A stretch of 64,000 bases of DNA from Salvia splendens (GCF_004379255.2 NC_056037.1:29423012-29487011), one strand, 5' to 3'. Numbered from the stretch's first letter, positions 41,734-54,122 are shown. The notes: generated from the sequence alone by a model not told the origin. Translations and numbers: made by a program.

Positions 41734-44700
41734 ATGATTCCCACCCGCCTTCTCCTGCCCTTTGCCCTTCTCCCAATCTGCCTCTGCCAATCCCTCCAAG
41801 GTCACTATAATTTCATTATTGGAGTAGTTTTTTTTTCATCTGATTTGTGATAAATTGTGATTCTTGATTGATTTTGGACATGCCTCTTTTCGCAATTTCG
41901 ATGGAATTTGATCTCACTATGCTTTTTTTTTTTTCTGTTAAAAATCGGACCTTTATGCTTCCTCTAGGGTTTCACCTTTCAACTAGTGTTTGGTTAAGTA
42001 TTTAAAATGATTAACTGTAAACTAATGCATTTTTACAAGAAATTTCACCCTTTCTGTGATATCACTTTTCAAGTATTGCAAAAGATTTTAAGGGGTGTTA
42101 ACTTTGGACAAATTGAAAGGCAGTAAGGTTTTTTGCACGTTTCAAAAGTGTTGTTAAAATTGCAAAATGGATGAAAGTTCATGTAGTATTAACCCTATTG
42201 AAATGAGAAATTATTGGATTTATGTATGTATGTTTTTTTCAGGTGTCTTGATTGACTGTGGTGCTGATGTTGGATCGGTGATTGATGGCTTGGAATGGCT
42301 GCCGGATTCCGGCTACATATCAGCAGGGAGTTCCAAGTTCATTGCAAGAGAGGGTCTGGTCCAGACACTCTTCACCGTCCGATCGTTCCCTCTCTCAAAC
42401 AACGTTTTCAAGAAGTTCTGCTACGAGATTCCTGTGGATAGAACCAAGAAGTATCTGGTTAGAACAACATACTACTATGGTGGAGTGAATGGCTATGCCA
42501 ATCCACCGGTGTTTGATCAGATTGTGGATGGGACGTTGTGGAGGGTGGTGAACACAACCGAGGATTATTTGAGTGGGGAATCGTCTTACTATGAAGGTGT
42601 CTTTATGCCTACCGGGAAGAATCTGAGTGTGTGTGTGGCTGGGAACACCTACACGGATTCAGACCCTTTTATATCTGCTCTTGAGGTTGTGCCTTTGTGG
42701 GATCAGTTGTATAATTCCACAGATTTTAGGGCTCATGCTTTGAGCTTGGTGGCTAGGCATAGTTTTGGATATGATGGACCTGTTTTCGGGTGAGTACTTG
42801 ACTTCTTTTCTGCGTTTGTTTTTTTTGAGTTTTTTCATGAATCATAGTAGTTTAGTAGTGAAATGGTGTTTTTGGTTGTGTTATTGAAATATTTTATATG
42901 AGATTACTGATCTTAGTCTTGTTGTATGTGTTATATTTGATTAGGAAATATAATTGAAGATTTGATTATTGAACAAATATAAATATTCAGGTGGATGGTG
43001 GTGTTTTGGTGATAGTTCTTGAGTTCTCTTATTATCAGCCTTTCTATGGTAGAAATTATATTTGTGATTTCTGAAATGAGTGAGGAATCCTTTGAGGTTG
43101 AAGCATTGATTCTATTGAACAAATAGAAATTTGTAGGTGGATTGTAAATATGTGCTCTGATCTTTACATTGTCCTAGTTTTAGTTAGAATAGGAATTATT
43201 GAAACTACATTCTTGATTTTGCATAATTGGGGTTTTCAGTAATAGTTTCATAAATTCAACAATATTTACTTCACAGTGTTTTAACGCATTCATTTCCCTT
43301 GCTAAACGTATGCATACGAACTTCACCAGATATCCCGATGATCAGTTCAATCGCTACTGGCAGCCGTTCGGAGCAGATGCATTCCCCCTATCAAATCCAC
43401 AAAACCTTGCCGTTTCTGGCATCTGGAACCTTCCTCCCCAGAAAGTGTTTCATACGCGACTGTCAAAGAGCCTGGTCGAGCCTCTGACGCTGAACTGGCC
43501 CCCCGGCCCTCTACCTGGTGGAGTAAACTACTCCATTGCCCTTTACTTTGCTGACGATCATGCCTCCGACTCAAACAACTCTAGGGCGATGGACATAACC
43601 ATAAACGGTATCCCTTATTACCGTAACTTGATCAGAACTCCAGTTGGTCTTGTTGTGTTTTCGAGCCAGTGGCCTCTTGCTGGAATCACGAATCTGACCT
43701 TGACTCCTGCCCCCGGCTCGACTGCCGGTCCTCTGATCAATGCTGGAGAGGTCTATCAAGTGCTTCCCTCAGGAGGGAAGACCCTCGCCCGTGATGGTAT
43801 CATCCGCTCCTATGCAGTAATCCGTATATCAATGCTTATGTTGCCCCATATCTTCGACTGAGATTTCATTTTTTTTTAATTTTATCACAGTGATTGCTAT
43901 GATAGACTTGAGAAATCATTTCCACAATGCTCCAGCGGATTGGAGTGGCGATCCATGTCTGCCAAGTCGATATACATGGACTGGAGTCACTTGCTCCTAC
44001 GGACCTAGAATTCGTATACTCTCTCTGTGAGTAGGATCTTACTACATACTGTATATGTTTAGCTCGTCTTCACTCGTCTCCCTTGATAATCAAACAGTCA
44101 ACCTTCTAGCTTACTCCTCTTTTCCCCGATCGCTGCACAGGAATCTGACGAGCATGGGGCTCGCAGGATTGATCTCACCTCGCATTTCTAGGCTGACTGC
44201 ACTGTCTAGCATGTGAGTGAATTTCTAAATCCACAGTTTTATCCATGTGTGCCTGTCTTCTTGTTCTTGGGACACTGATGCCTTCTCGTTTTCGACAGCT
44301 TGCTGGGAAACAACAGCTTGTCAGGAACCATTCCAGACCTCAGTTCATTGAAGGCACTGCAGAATTTGTGAGTGAAACTCAGCACATTTAGATTGTGTTC
44401 CTTTTCGGTCCTCAAGTCTAACACGAACCGTTTCTGTTTCAGGCATCTGCAGGACAATCGTCTAGGTGGAATCATTCCTCCGTCTTTGGGGACCTTGCAG
44501 AACCTTCGCGAAGTGTAAGTTTGAATCCCACCAACGTGTAAATCTCTCTCGAAAATACTGGAACTAAATCTGATTCTGGTTCCCGTTGCACAGCTTCTTG
44601 CAGAACAACAATATAACGGGTCAAGTTCCGCCCAATCTAACTGGAAAAGAAGGATTGACACTGAGGTAACTGTCTAGTCGAGCTGATGGCTGCCCCTTGC

Positions 44701-44790
44701 CTTTCTACCACGCCCCGCCTGATCAATCCTACGTGTCTTTTCTTATCCAGGTACACGCCGGGGAATCCTTTGCTGATTCCGCCACCATGA
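41734..44790 (+). CDS. Secreted malectin-like/LRR protein without kinase domain
   Basis: Nine exons in consistent phase: 41734-41800, 42243-42789, 43330-43796, 43891-44026, 44141-44212, 44299-44367, 44443-44514, 44594-44665 and 44751-44790. They total 1542 nt, 513 residues. Exon 1 is a signal peptide (Met-Ile-Pro-Thr then Leu/Ala/Pro-rich, ending near Cys-Gln-Ser). Exons 2-3 form a malectin-like domain beginning Ile-Asp-Cys-Gly, a carbohydrate-binding fold of the apoplast. Exon 4 is the LRR N-cap with Asp-Trp-Ser-Gly-Asp-Pro-Cys. Exons 5-8, each 69-72 nt, encode one LRR repeat each. No transmembrane helix or kinase follows. Size and order resemble the small Arabidopsis malectin-LRR family around At3g05990 (from memory). 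The ligand is unknown. The 3' end is duplicated at window position 1. Confidence 0.9.
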
Positions 44791-46213
44791 GATCATCACT
44801 CCACCAACGTTCGCCTCCGGCAGCATCTCAAGCGAGATCAAGTCGTCAAGCTGGTTTGAAACTGCGATGATCAGATCGAATGTACATGATTTTTCTTTTC
44901 TGTTCTTTTTTTTTGTAAAAAAAAGATGAATTGTTTGAATGTTTTGATGATGTTTTGAGCAGAGTCTTAGGATTGCTAGCCATATTTTGAGCACATAGTA
45001 AGCTTCTCAAATCTCAATCAACCTTGTAAAATTAAAAGAAGAATATACTACAGCTGTTTTGTGATAATGATTGATTAATTATTGTTTATTTTAATTTATT
45101 CGGTTTATGATTTTTAGTTTACTTGGTAAAATTGCATTGACAGGTATGGGCTGCATTTACATAAGAACATCTGCACCGTTGCTCTTCCGCAAGAGCAGCT
45201 ACCGTGCTCACCGCTGCACTCTTGCTGTTGGCACGGCTGTGCTCGATAGCAAGAGTACCGCCGTGCCGATGTGACATACTCTGATTGGCCGTTGGTTTAT
45301 CATTTTTTTATAAAAAAATCTGAAAAAATCTGAAAAATTCAGATTTAATAAAAAAAATATTTTCCGACTTCCTAGTAAAATATATCCATTGTCTCCACAC
45401 TTTTAATTTAATTTTTTCATTATTTTTATCCCAAAATTCACACTTCTATAAATACCTCCATTTCAACACAAAAAATCACACTACACCAAACAACTCTTTC
45501 AACCTCAATTTTTAGGATTTTAATTATGTAATTTTTAATTTTAGGATTTTAATTATGTACGTTTTTTATTTTTTAGTAATTTGTAATATTATTTCGGGTA
45601 TTTTTAATATATTTTAATATTGTGGAAATGTTTTTAGTAATTGAAGTATTTAAATTGAATAATAGAATGGTGTGACCCTTGAGCATGTTCTTGCGGAAGA
45701 GTATGAATGTGGATGTTATGCTTTTGAGGAAGAGCAGAGAGTAAAAAATGAATAAAAGTGGGTCCGGTCCCACATCCATGCTCTTGCCAAATAGCATGGG
45801 TGTGGATGCTCTAAGGACAGTGGATGCTTTTGCCGTTTCGCGGCCAAGTATGTTAAAAAGATATTCACTCTGTTATACAAAATTATTTAGTTTCGTTATT
45901 TTTTTTAGAAATTAACAAAAGTATTTTATATTCTTTTCATTGAGATGCCATGATATAATTTAAAGCAATAAGTTGATTAATAGAACATTGTTAAATCTCT
46001 ACTAAAAAAGTGATTATATATGAATAACATACACTACGGCCATCCAAAGTAGTTAGGACATTTTTTTGGGCACAAAATTTAAATAATTGATTTGGATAAT
46101 AAAATAAGAAAGATGAAGAGAGAGTAAAGTAAAAAAATAGAATAAAGTTTTTACTAACAAATGAAATGACTCAACTATCTTAAACAACTACCTTGAGACG
46201 AAGAGAGTATATG
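44721..46213. repeat. Segmental duplication, copy B
   Basis: Partner of 1-1485. This copy is joined to the complete gene, so it is likely the parental arrangement. Sequence after 46213 is unrelated to the flank of copy A. Confidence 0.9.
45165..45811. mobile_element. PIF/Harbinger-type MITE (copy B)
   Basis: 647 bp with the same TIRs and TAA duplication (45162-45164, 45812-45814) as copy A. It lies in the downstream flank of the malectin-LRR gene, about 375 bp after the stop. Confidence 0.85.
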
Positions 46214-46940
46214 TTTTGAAAGTGTAACTAAATTATTTAAATAAAAATAATTGTAAACATACTCTTATTCCTATTTTATTTTATTTTATTTTTAAAAAGG
46301 CAAGCCATCTATTTCAAATAATTCGAATTTCCAGAAAATGAAATTTGAGTTGAAATAGAATTTTTTTTATAAAATGAATAAAATTTAATATATGAATCGT
46401 TGTTGACCTATCATTAAAATGATGATTCTTTCCATCGCTGTTCTCAGTTTCTGAACGACGACAAAATCTGTATTCTACCCGACCGATAAGAATAGAAAAC
46501 AAATTGTAATTGATCTTCCAATTTTGGGTAGGGAAAAAAATAAAAAAGCTAAATCATCTTTGTAATTTTCTTCAAAATTCACATGTGTCCAATTTGGGTA
46601 GATACTCCTATTTTACTATTTATGCTCTAAAATTGGGAGTCATGTAAAAATACTTTCAGTTATATATAAAAGATAGATAAACATAGGGTGTTATAATTTT
46701 CCTTAGGTTTTCTTGAATTACACAATTGGAAAATGAAGATGGACAGAGAGATAATTATCTACTACATCAAAGGTGCATCATTGTTTTTTTTTTCACAAAA
46801 ATGAATTTATTGATATATGCTTATTGTGTTTTGAGCCAATCATGAATGCATTTAGTTATTAATCGTTTCCACCAATCCACACAAAATGATTGATTAATTA
46901 TTGTTTGTTACATATATAATTGAAAAAAACATATATATAT
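46214..46940. other. AT-rich spacer
   Basis: No supported gene or RNA. Ends in a short TA run at the edge of the foldback element. Confidence 0.4.
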
Positions 46941-47283
46941 AGGGGTGCATTATAATGATAACCCCAATTTCGGTAATAACCCTATAACTAAATCTGGACC
47001 ACACATTTTTAAAATCACGTGGTCTAGATTCAAATTTAGCTTTCCTTCATAAAAAAGGCGCAGAGGGTAAATATGTCATTCGCTTATTTAATTTCTGAAT
47101 TTTGCTCATGATAAAATTTACGTATCCAAATTTCGCTCATTTAAATATGTAAAATCTTATTTCCCATGATATACAGATGTATGAGGTTCAGTTACACGTA
47201 TGTATGAGGTTCAGTTATACGTAAAATCTTATTTCCCATGATATACAAATTTCGCTCATTTAAATACGTAAAATCTTATTTAA

Positions 47284-48170
47284 GTATCATTTTATCAGTC
47301 AAAAGTATCATTTTATCAACTCAGAGTATCATTCTATCCGGCAAAACTATCATTCTATGCAATAAACCTAACATATATCATTTTATCAGTCAAAAGTATC
47401 ATTTTATCAACTCAGAGTATCATTCTATCCTGCAAAACTATCATTCTATGCAATAAACCTAACATATATCATTTTATCATTTTATCAATCAGTCAAAAGT
47501 ATCATTTTATCAACTCAGAGTATCATTCTATCCGGCAAAACTATCATTCTATGCAATAAACCTAACATATATCATTTTATCATTTTATCAGTCAGTCAAA
47601 AGTATCATTTTATCAACTCAGAGTATCATTCTATCCGGCAAAACTATCATTCTATACAATAAACCTAACATATATCATTTTATCAGTCAGTCAAAAGTAT
47701 CATTTTATCAACTCAGAGTATCATTCTATCCGGCAAAACTATCATTCTATGCAATAAACCTAACATATATCATTTTATCAGTCAGTCAAAAGTATCATTT
47801 TATCAACTCAGAGTATCATTCTATCCGGCAAAACTATCATTCTATGCAATAAACCTAACATATATCATTTTATCAGTCAGTCAAAAGTATCATTTTATCA
47901 ACTCAGAGTATCATTCTATCCGACAAAACTATCATTCTATGTAATAAACCTAACATATATCATTTTATCAGTCAAAAGTATCATTTTATCAACTCAGAGT
48001 ATCATTCTATCCGGGAAAATTATCATTCTATGCAATAAACCTAACATATATCATTTTATCAGTCAGTCAAAAGTATCATTTTATCAACTCAGAGTATCAT
48101 TCTATCCGGCAAAATTATCATTCTATGCAATAAACCTAACATATATCATTTTATCATTTTACGTGATATT
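47284..48170. repeat. Tandem array, left arm of the foldback
   Basis: About ten units of roughly 90-105 bp, each built of four ~22-bp modules around TATCATTTTATC or TATCATTCTAT. Landmarks are AACTCAGAGTATCATTC, CCGGCAAAACTATC and ATAAACCTAACATAT. Confidence 0.9.
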
Positions 48171-48529
48171 TGGTGAAATTCAGAAATTAAATGAGGGAAA
48201 TGACATATTAACATTTTATCAACTCAGAGTATCATTCTATCCGGCAAAACTATCATTCTATGCAATAAACCTAACATATATCATTTTATCATTTTACGTG
48301 ATATTTGGCGAAATTCAGAAATTAAATGAGGGAAATATATAGAGTTGTGATCATATGATAACCCCTAAATCACGTAATAACCCTATAACCAGATCTGAAC
48401 CACACATATTTTCTAATCTTGTGGTTGAGATTCAAACTTAGATTTACTTCATAAAAAAAAGCGCGGGGGTAAATATGTCATTTCCCTCATTAATTTCTGA
48501 ATTTCGTCAAATATCACGTAAAATGATAA

Positions 48530-49545
48530 AATGATATATGTTAGGTTTATTGCATAGAATGATAATTTTGCCGGATAGAATGATACTCTGAGTTGATAAA
48601 ATGATATATGTTAGGTTTATTGCATAGAATGATAGTTTTGCCGGATAGAATGATACTCTGAGTTGATAAAATGATACTTTTGACTGACTGATAAAATGAT
48701 ATATGTTAGGTTTATTGCATAGAATGATAGTTTTGCCGGATAGAATGATACTCTGAGTTGATAAAATGATACTTTTGACTGACTGATAAAATGATAAAAT
48801 GATATATGTTAGGTTTATTGCATAGAATGATAGTTTTGCCGGATAGAATGATACTCTGAGTTGATAAAATGATACTTTTTGACTGACTGATAAATTGATT
48901 AAATGATATATGTTAGGTTTATTGCATAGAATGATAGTTTTCCGGATAAAATGATACTCTGAGTTGATAAAATGATACTTTTGACTGACTGATAAAATGA
49001 TAAAATGATATATGTTAGGTTTATTGCATAGAATGATAGTTTTGCTGGATAGAATGATACTCGGAGTTGATAAAATGATACTTTTGTCTTACTGATAAAA
49101 TGATAAAATGTTATATGTTAGGTTTATTGCATAGAATGATAGTTTTGCCGGATAGAATGATACTCTGAGTTGATAAAATGATACTTTTGACTGACTGATA
49201 AAATGATAAAATGATATATGTTAGGTTTATTGCATAGAATGATAGTTTTGCCGGATAGAATGATACTATGAGTTGATAAAATGATACTTTTGACTGACTG
49301 ATAAAATAATAAAATGATAAAATGATATATGTTAGGTTTATTGCATAGAATGATAGTTTTGCCGGATAGAATGATACTCTGAGTTGATAAAATGATACTT
49401 TTGACTGACTGATAAAATGATAAAATGATATATGTTAGGTTTATTGCATAGAATGATAGTTTTGCCGGATAGAATGATACTCTTAGTTGTTAAAATGATA
49501 TTTTTGACTGATAAAATGATAAAATGATACTTAAATAAGATTTTA
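48530..49545. repeat. Tandem array, right arm of the foldback (inverted)
   Basis: About ten units of the same repeat in reverse complement, with landmarks ATATGTTAGGTTTATTGCAT and GATACTCTGAGTTGATAAAA. Units vary by a few bases and in the number of GATAAAAT modules. Confidence 0.9.
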
Positions 49546-49855
49546 CGTATTTAAATGAGGGAAATTTGTATATCATGGGAAATAAGATTTTACGTACAAC
49601 TGAATCTCATACATCTGTATATAATGGGAAATAAGATTTCATGTATTTAAATGAGCGAAATTTGGATACGTAAATTTTATCATGAGCGAAATTCAGAAAT
49701 TAAATAAGCGAAATGACATATTTACCCTCTGCGCTTTTTTTATGAAGGAAAGCTAAGTTTGAATCTAGACCACGTGATTTTAAAAATGTGTGGTCCAGAT
49801 TTAGTTATAGGGTTATTACGAAAATTGAGGTTATCATTATAATGCACCCTTATAT

Positions 49856-49858
49856 AGA

Positions 49859-49897
<39 letters not shown>
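49856..49897. repeat. (TA)n microsatellite
   Basis: A TA run separating the two foldback elements; probably a shared insertion target. Confidence 0.85.
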
Positions 49898-49899
<2 letters not shown>

Positions 49900-51322
49900 G
49901 AGCGTTATTCTCCTTTTCACATCTTAGATCCTTTTTCCTTCTTAATATTACGCGTTAGATCTAAGGTATCAACGAATCAGATTGATTCTATAAAACTGGT
50001 TCCGTGTTGCATTATAGAAGGTGGTTGTATGCATTACAGGGTTATTATTGACATTTGACGGAAAAGTAACTGCCACATTTTGGTATCTGCGAATAATGCA
50101 CCACATGGTCACGAGTAATGCATATAATTGACTATATAATGCACAATATGTGAACTGCAATGCATACGAATAAGATGTACCATGTTATGATGTTTGGACA
50201 CACGTTTCTTGTTTCCCCTAAGGGTTTAATAAGCTTAGGGGCTAGGGTATAGTACGTAGACACGTATGTAATCTTCACATGGTAACGAGTAATGGATATA
50301 ATTGACTATATAATGCACAATTTGTGAACTGCAATGCATACGAACAAGATGTGCTGTGTTATGATGTTTGACACACGTTTCTTGTTTCCCCTAAGGGTTT
50401 AATAAGCTGAGGGGCTAGGGTATAGTACGTACGCATTAATAACAAATTATAAAACGATACGAATAATTCACCAAATTGTCACGAGTAATGGATGTTATTA
50501 ACTATATAATGCACAATATGTGAACTGCAATGCATACGAATAAGATGTACCATGTTATGATGTTTGACACACGTTTCTTGTTTCCCCTAAGGGTTTAATA
50601 AGCTTAGGGGCTAGGGTATAGTACGTAGACATTACTAACAAATTGTTGTTATTGGAATATACGTATGTGCAATATTTGGTTTAGGTAGTGCATTATGTAG
50701 CTGTTAATTGTCATTATCTCAGTATATTATGCATTATTAGAGGTATTGTGTATATGGGTTAATCAACGGATTGAAGATTACATACGTGCATTTAGTAATG
50801 TCTACGTACTATACCCTAGCCCCTAAGCTTATTAAACCCTTAGGGGAAACAAGAAACGTGTGTCAAACATCATAACATAGCACATCTTGTTCGTATGCAT
50901 TGCAGTTCACAAATTGTGCATTATATAGTCAAATATATCCATTACTCGTTACCATGTGAAGATTACATACATGTCTACGTACTATACCCTAGCCCCTAAG
51001 CTTATTAAACCCTTAGGGGAAACAAGAAACGTGTGTCAAACATCATAACACAACACATCTTGTTCGTATGCATTGCAGTTCACATATTGTGCATTATATA
51101 GGCAATTATATGCATTACTCGTGACCATGTGGTGCATTATTCGTAGCGGTTTCCAGCCATTATTAGATTACTATTGTACCCTCATAATGCACAAAATAGG
51201 ACAAATAATGCAACACGGGATTAATTACCCAATGTTGATCTTGACCGTCCATTTCTCTAATCTAATGGCTGATATTAAAAAGGAAAAATGAGGAAATATA
51301 GGAAAAGGAAATGAATACATCC
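49898..51322. mobile_element. Second foldback element with inverted ~190-bp repeats
   Basis: The ends GGGAGCGTTATTCTCCTTTT and, on the reverse complement, GGATGTATTCATTTCCTTTT are imperfect TIRs within TA-rich flanks. Inside, a unit of about 150-190 bp occurs about three times forward (50090-50640) and about twice inverted (50790-51150). It holds CACGAGTAATG, TGTGAACTGCAATGCATACG and TAGGGTATAGTACGTA. Each unit carries the short palindrome CCCCTAAG...CTTAGGGG. No coding capacity. Confidence 0.75.
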
Positions 51323-52385
51323 ATATATATATATATATTGTTTGTTACGATGTGTAGTTGCATTCAATTATAAGATTTTTGCGAGATGAGATTTTTATTT
51401 CAATGAGTGAAGAAACAACTTAAAGATCACATTGAATGTGTTGGGGACTCATGTTCTTCCATTTTCAGTAAGGATTCATTTAATTTGGATCGAACGAAGA
51501 AAGAGTTTCATGTTGTTATTTTAGTGTAATTGGATTAACTTGATTGATCAATATTGTTATAATAAGACATTATACAAGTTTAGAAAGTGCGAAGTGCACG
51601 CTTGTTTGAATTCATTACGATTAGACGGGGTTCGGGGGCAGCAGCCCCTGGCGGGGTCCAAGGGGCAGAGCCCCTGGCTGGGGTCGAGCGGTATAGAAAA
51701 TTCATCCGGAAATATAATTTCTGATAGTCGAAGGACTAATTTGCAATTTTTGAAACCCTTTGAAAAAACAGTTAAAATCGGTTAAGAAACGAAGAGACAC
51801 AACGTTCCGTGAAAAGACGTGACGTTTCGTTTCAGGCATCTTCTTATTGATCATTTTCGGTTCAAAGTGGTGATCGTAGAATCAACATACGAAACTTCTA
51901 AACCTGAATTGTATCCGATCAAATATTGGTAGAACCACCAAATTAATTTGATCTGAAAGTGTTTCACGCATTTCCGGATATCCTATTGTTCATATTTTAG
52001 TAAAAATCCCTAACATTTCATATCTTGTTTACATTGATACATATATGATATTAGAAAAGATATCTTTTTAGATTCCCTTGGTTGTATATCACTCTGGATG
52101 TTCCTTACTAGCATATATATAACGTTAAATTACTAATTTAACATGAGTAATTAAAAGAATTAACTCAAATTCTCAAAAACTATTATATAACTTTATGCTC
52201 TTTATGATTCATATTTTATGTTCAATATTATGTATTTTTATATATTTAGTTTAATATAGTACCCTTGTCCCTTAAAAATTTGTTATCTATCACTCTTAAC
52301 ATTTTTGTAATGGATCTCACATTCAACTATCTAATTCTCACTCACATATTATTATAAAATTAATATATAAAATTCGGACTCACAA
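51323..52385. other. AT-rich spacer with a GC-rich remnant
   Basis: Nothing coding. A GC-rich patch at 51629-51690 (repeated GGGGTC and CAGCCCCTGG / CAGAGCCCCTGG) stands out from its AT-rich surroundings and looks like a transposon remnant of unknown type. Confidence 0.4.
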
Positions 52386-52727
52386 TAGGAGTGGACTAGC
52401 AATAACCTAGCCAAAAACTCATCCCGTCACATCATCATGCCCTAGCCAAGCAACATCCTAGCAATAGGCTAGCAATAGCTTAGCCAATTGCCCTAGCCCT
52501 CCCAAGAAAAAAAACACAAAAAACAACAACAACGAAATGAATTGAAGAAAAAAATGAAATGGGAATAGATTTTTTTTAAAAAAATTTAAAAAAAAATTGA
52601 CTAGCCGATCGCTTGCCGCGCAATAGGCGGCCAGCGATTGGCTAGCCAGTTAGTCCACGCCCGACCTCTCGGGCGTTTGTTTTTCATCCTCTCTCGGCTA
52701 GCCTATCACAATAGTAGATGCTCTAAG
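52386..52727. mobile_element. Probable degenerate Harbinger-like MITE
   Basis: The right end ACAATAGTAGATGCTCTAA resembles the TIR and TAA target of the MITE at 445. The body is rich in GCTAGCC/CTAGCC motifs in both orientations. The left end (about CAATAGGAGTGG) is eroded. Confidence 0.4.
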
Positions 52728-53227
52728 AGACGAGGGAGTAATAAAAGTATGTACCATACTATGTAAAGATACTCCATTATTTTGTTATAAATGAGGCCTA
52801 ATTAGTACTCGTATTAAATGTTCCCGAACAAATCATCGAGTTTTTTATAATTTTTTTACTATTTCACAGAAAAAGAAGAAGATTTTACAGCAACGAAACT
52901 TAGAATAAAATAGTAAACATGGTGGCAGCAAAAAAATAATACTGTAATCAATATCTCAGAATAATTAAGAGTAGAGTTCCATAATAAGTGGATCATGTTT
53001 CCCATATAAAAATATAATAACCTCATCAAAAACTGTAATTAAGTAATTACTTAACAGTGTTAATTAGTTCATGACAGAATTACTAAACACAAAATGACCA
53101 CTCTACATCAACTGTCCACCAGATCAATTAATTCAACAATAATCTATATAGAACAGTAAAAAAAATCAATACATGAAAAAATACAAAAAAAAATAAAAAT
53201 CTCATGTAATGTAATGTAATGAATTCC
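52728..53227. other. AT-rich spacer, 3' flank of the minus-strand gene
   Basis: No ORF or repeat. It probably holds the 3' UTR of the gene at 53228-53914, since the sequence just beyond its stop is A/T-rich with AATAAA-like stretches. Confidence 0.35.
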
Positions 53228-53914
53228 CTAGCCCTCCAACTTCCCTCCCCTCCTCGCCGGGAAGAGCGGCGGCAGCGCCGTGCTCCTCGCCGCCGTGCAG
53301 ATTGGGACATTAATCATTGGCCGAATCCTTATATTCACCGATCTCGTCCTCTCCAGCCCTTTCTTCACTTTATTCGCCGCCTTATTATTATTATTATTAT
53401 TGCCTCCTTTCTTCCTCTCCTCCTCGGTTGAAGACGATGAGGACGAGGACGAAGACGAGGAAAGAGACGGGGAGAGCGTGGAGGAGCGCTGCTTCTTGAG
53501 GCGGAGGAGCTCCTTCCAGAGGACGGTGCATTTGGGGGGGCGCGGCGAGGGGTCGTCGTCGAGGAACCAGCTGATCCGGCGCTGGTCGTCGTCGGCGTTG
53601 ACCGTCTGCGGCGGCGGGGCGGCGGAGAGGGTTTCATCGGAGTTGGTGGTTTTGAGGGTGAGGTTGTGGAGGGGCTGGGATTGCCTGAAGGGGAGGAGCT
53701 TGCCCTCGGAGAAGAGCTCGTCGGCGGTGGTCATGTTGGGGGTGGCGGCGCCGGAGAGGAATTCGAAGTCGGCGGCGGTTCTTGGGATGTCGGCCTTTTG
53801 ATCTCTCTCCTTGGGGCAGATGGAGATGAAGTTGGTGTCGTCGAGGAACTCGGCTGAGAAGGAGATCCGGGCGGGGACGGGGCTCGTCTCCGTCGGGGGT
53901 TCGAGTGATACCAT
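53228..53914 (-). CDS. Conserved plant protein of unknown function (possibly DUF1645-like)
   Basis: A single exon of 228 codons from ATG 53914. The frame stays open upstream to 54064, but residues conserved in such proteins begin just after Met-Val-Ser-Leu-Glu-Pro, so the downstream Met was chosen. Landmarks in order: Ala-Arg-Ile-Ser-Phe-Ser-Ala-Glu-Phe, Asp-Phe-Glu-Phe, Ala-Asp-Glu-Leu-Phe-Ser-Glu-Gly-Lys-Leu-Leu-Pro-Phe, Ser-Trp-Phe-Leu-Asp-Asp-Asp-Pro-Ser-Pro-Arg-Pro-Pro-Lys-Cys, Trp-Lys-Glu-Leu-Leu-Arg-Leu-Lys-Lys-Gln, a Ser run of about 11, an Asn run of 6 from an ATT microsatellite, and a basic C-terminus with Ile-Arg-Pro-Met-Ile-Asn-Val-Pro-Ile-Cys. The first half resembles plant DUF1645 proteins; that assignment is from memory. 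No membrane segment. The low-complexity runs suggest disorder. GC-rich compared with its surroundings. Confidence 0.75.
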   Translation of the reverse strand: MVSLEPPTETSPVPARISFSAEFLDDTNFISICPKERDQKADIPRTAADFEFLSGAATPNMTTADELFSEGKLLPFRQSQPLHNLTLKTTNSDETLSAAPPPQTVNADDDQRRISWFLDDDPSPRPPKCTVLWKELLRLKKQRSSTLSPSLSSSSSSSSSSSTEEERKKGGNNNNNNKAANKVKKGLERTRSVNIRIRPMINVPICTAARSTALPPLFPARRGGKLEG

Positions 53915-54122
53915 TAGGTTTAATTTGATGGTTGAGATGGAAGAAAGAGAGATGGAGTTTATAGTTTGTAGGAAGGACAATGTGGATGTGTTTTGCATGA
54001 GTTTATAAAGAGTGAACATGGGTTGAGTAATTGAGTTGAGAGATGTTCGCATTGGCGACATCATGATGTTTTCTTTAATGTGACTAAACTCATTTATAAT
54101 AATATATAGTCCCTAAATTATA

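Larger units (their letters stand above)
46941..49852. mobile_element. Composite foldback element with opposed tandem arrays
   Basis: The left terminus GGGGTGCATTATAATGATAA and the right terminus, on the reverse complement GGGTGCATTATAATGATAAC, begin inverted repeats that run for hundreds of bases. They pass through a unique block (46960-47280 against 49550-49835) and then into tandem arrays. A further, more diverged copy of the terminal sequence (about 48370-48475) sits in the centre, so it may be two related elements fused or nested. No ORF resembles a transposase. It inserted in a TA-rich tract, so the target duplication cannot be told. Confidence 0.8.

Noticed and set aside
47280..49545. 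CRISPR-like array of regularly spaced repeats
   Set aside because: The units are contiguous with no unique spacers, appear in both orientations within a foldback element, and the DNA is plant nuclear.
53280..53801. 173-aa plus-strand ORF with a hydrophobic N-terminus
   Set aside because: It is antisense to the conserved minus-strand gene and its hydrophobic and acidic runs mirror the Asn and Ser microsatellites.
53915..54064. 50-residue N-terminal extension of the minus-strand unknown protein
   Set aside because: Open by chance in AT-rich leader sequence; the residues are low-complexity and conservation starts after the downstream Met.
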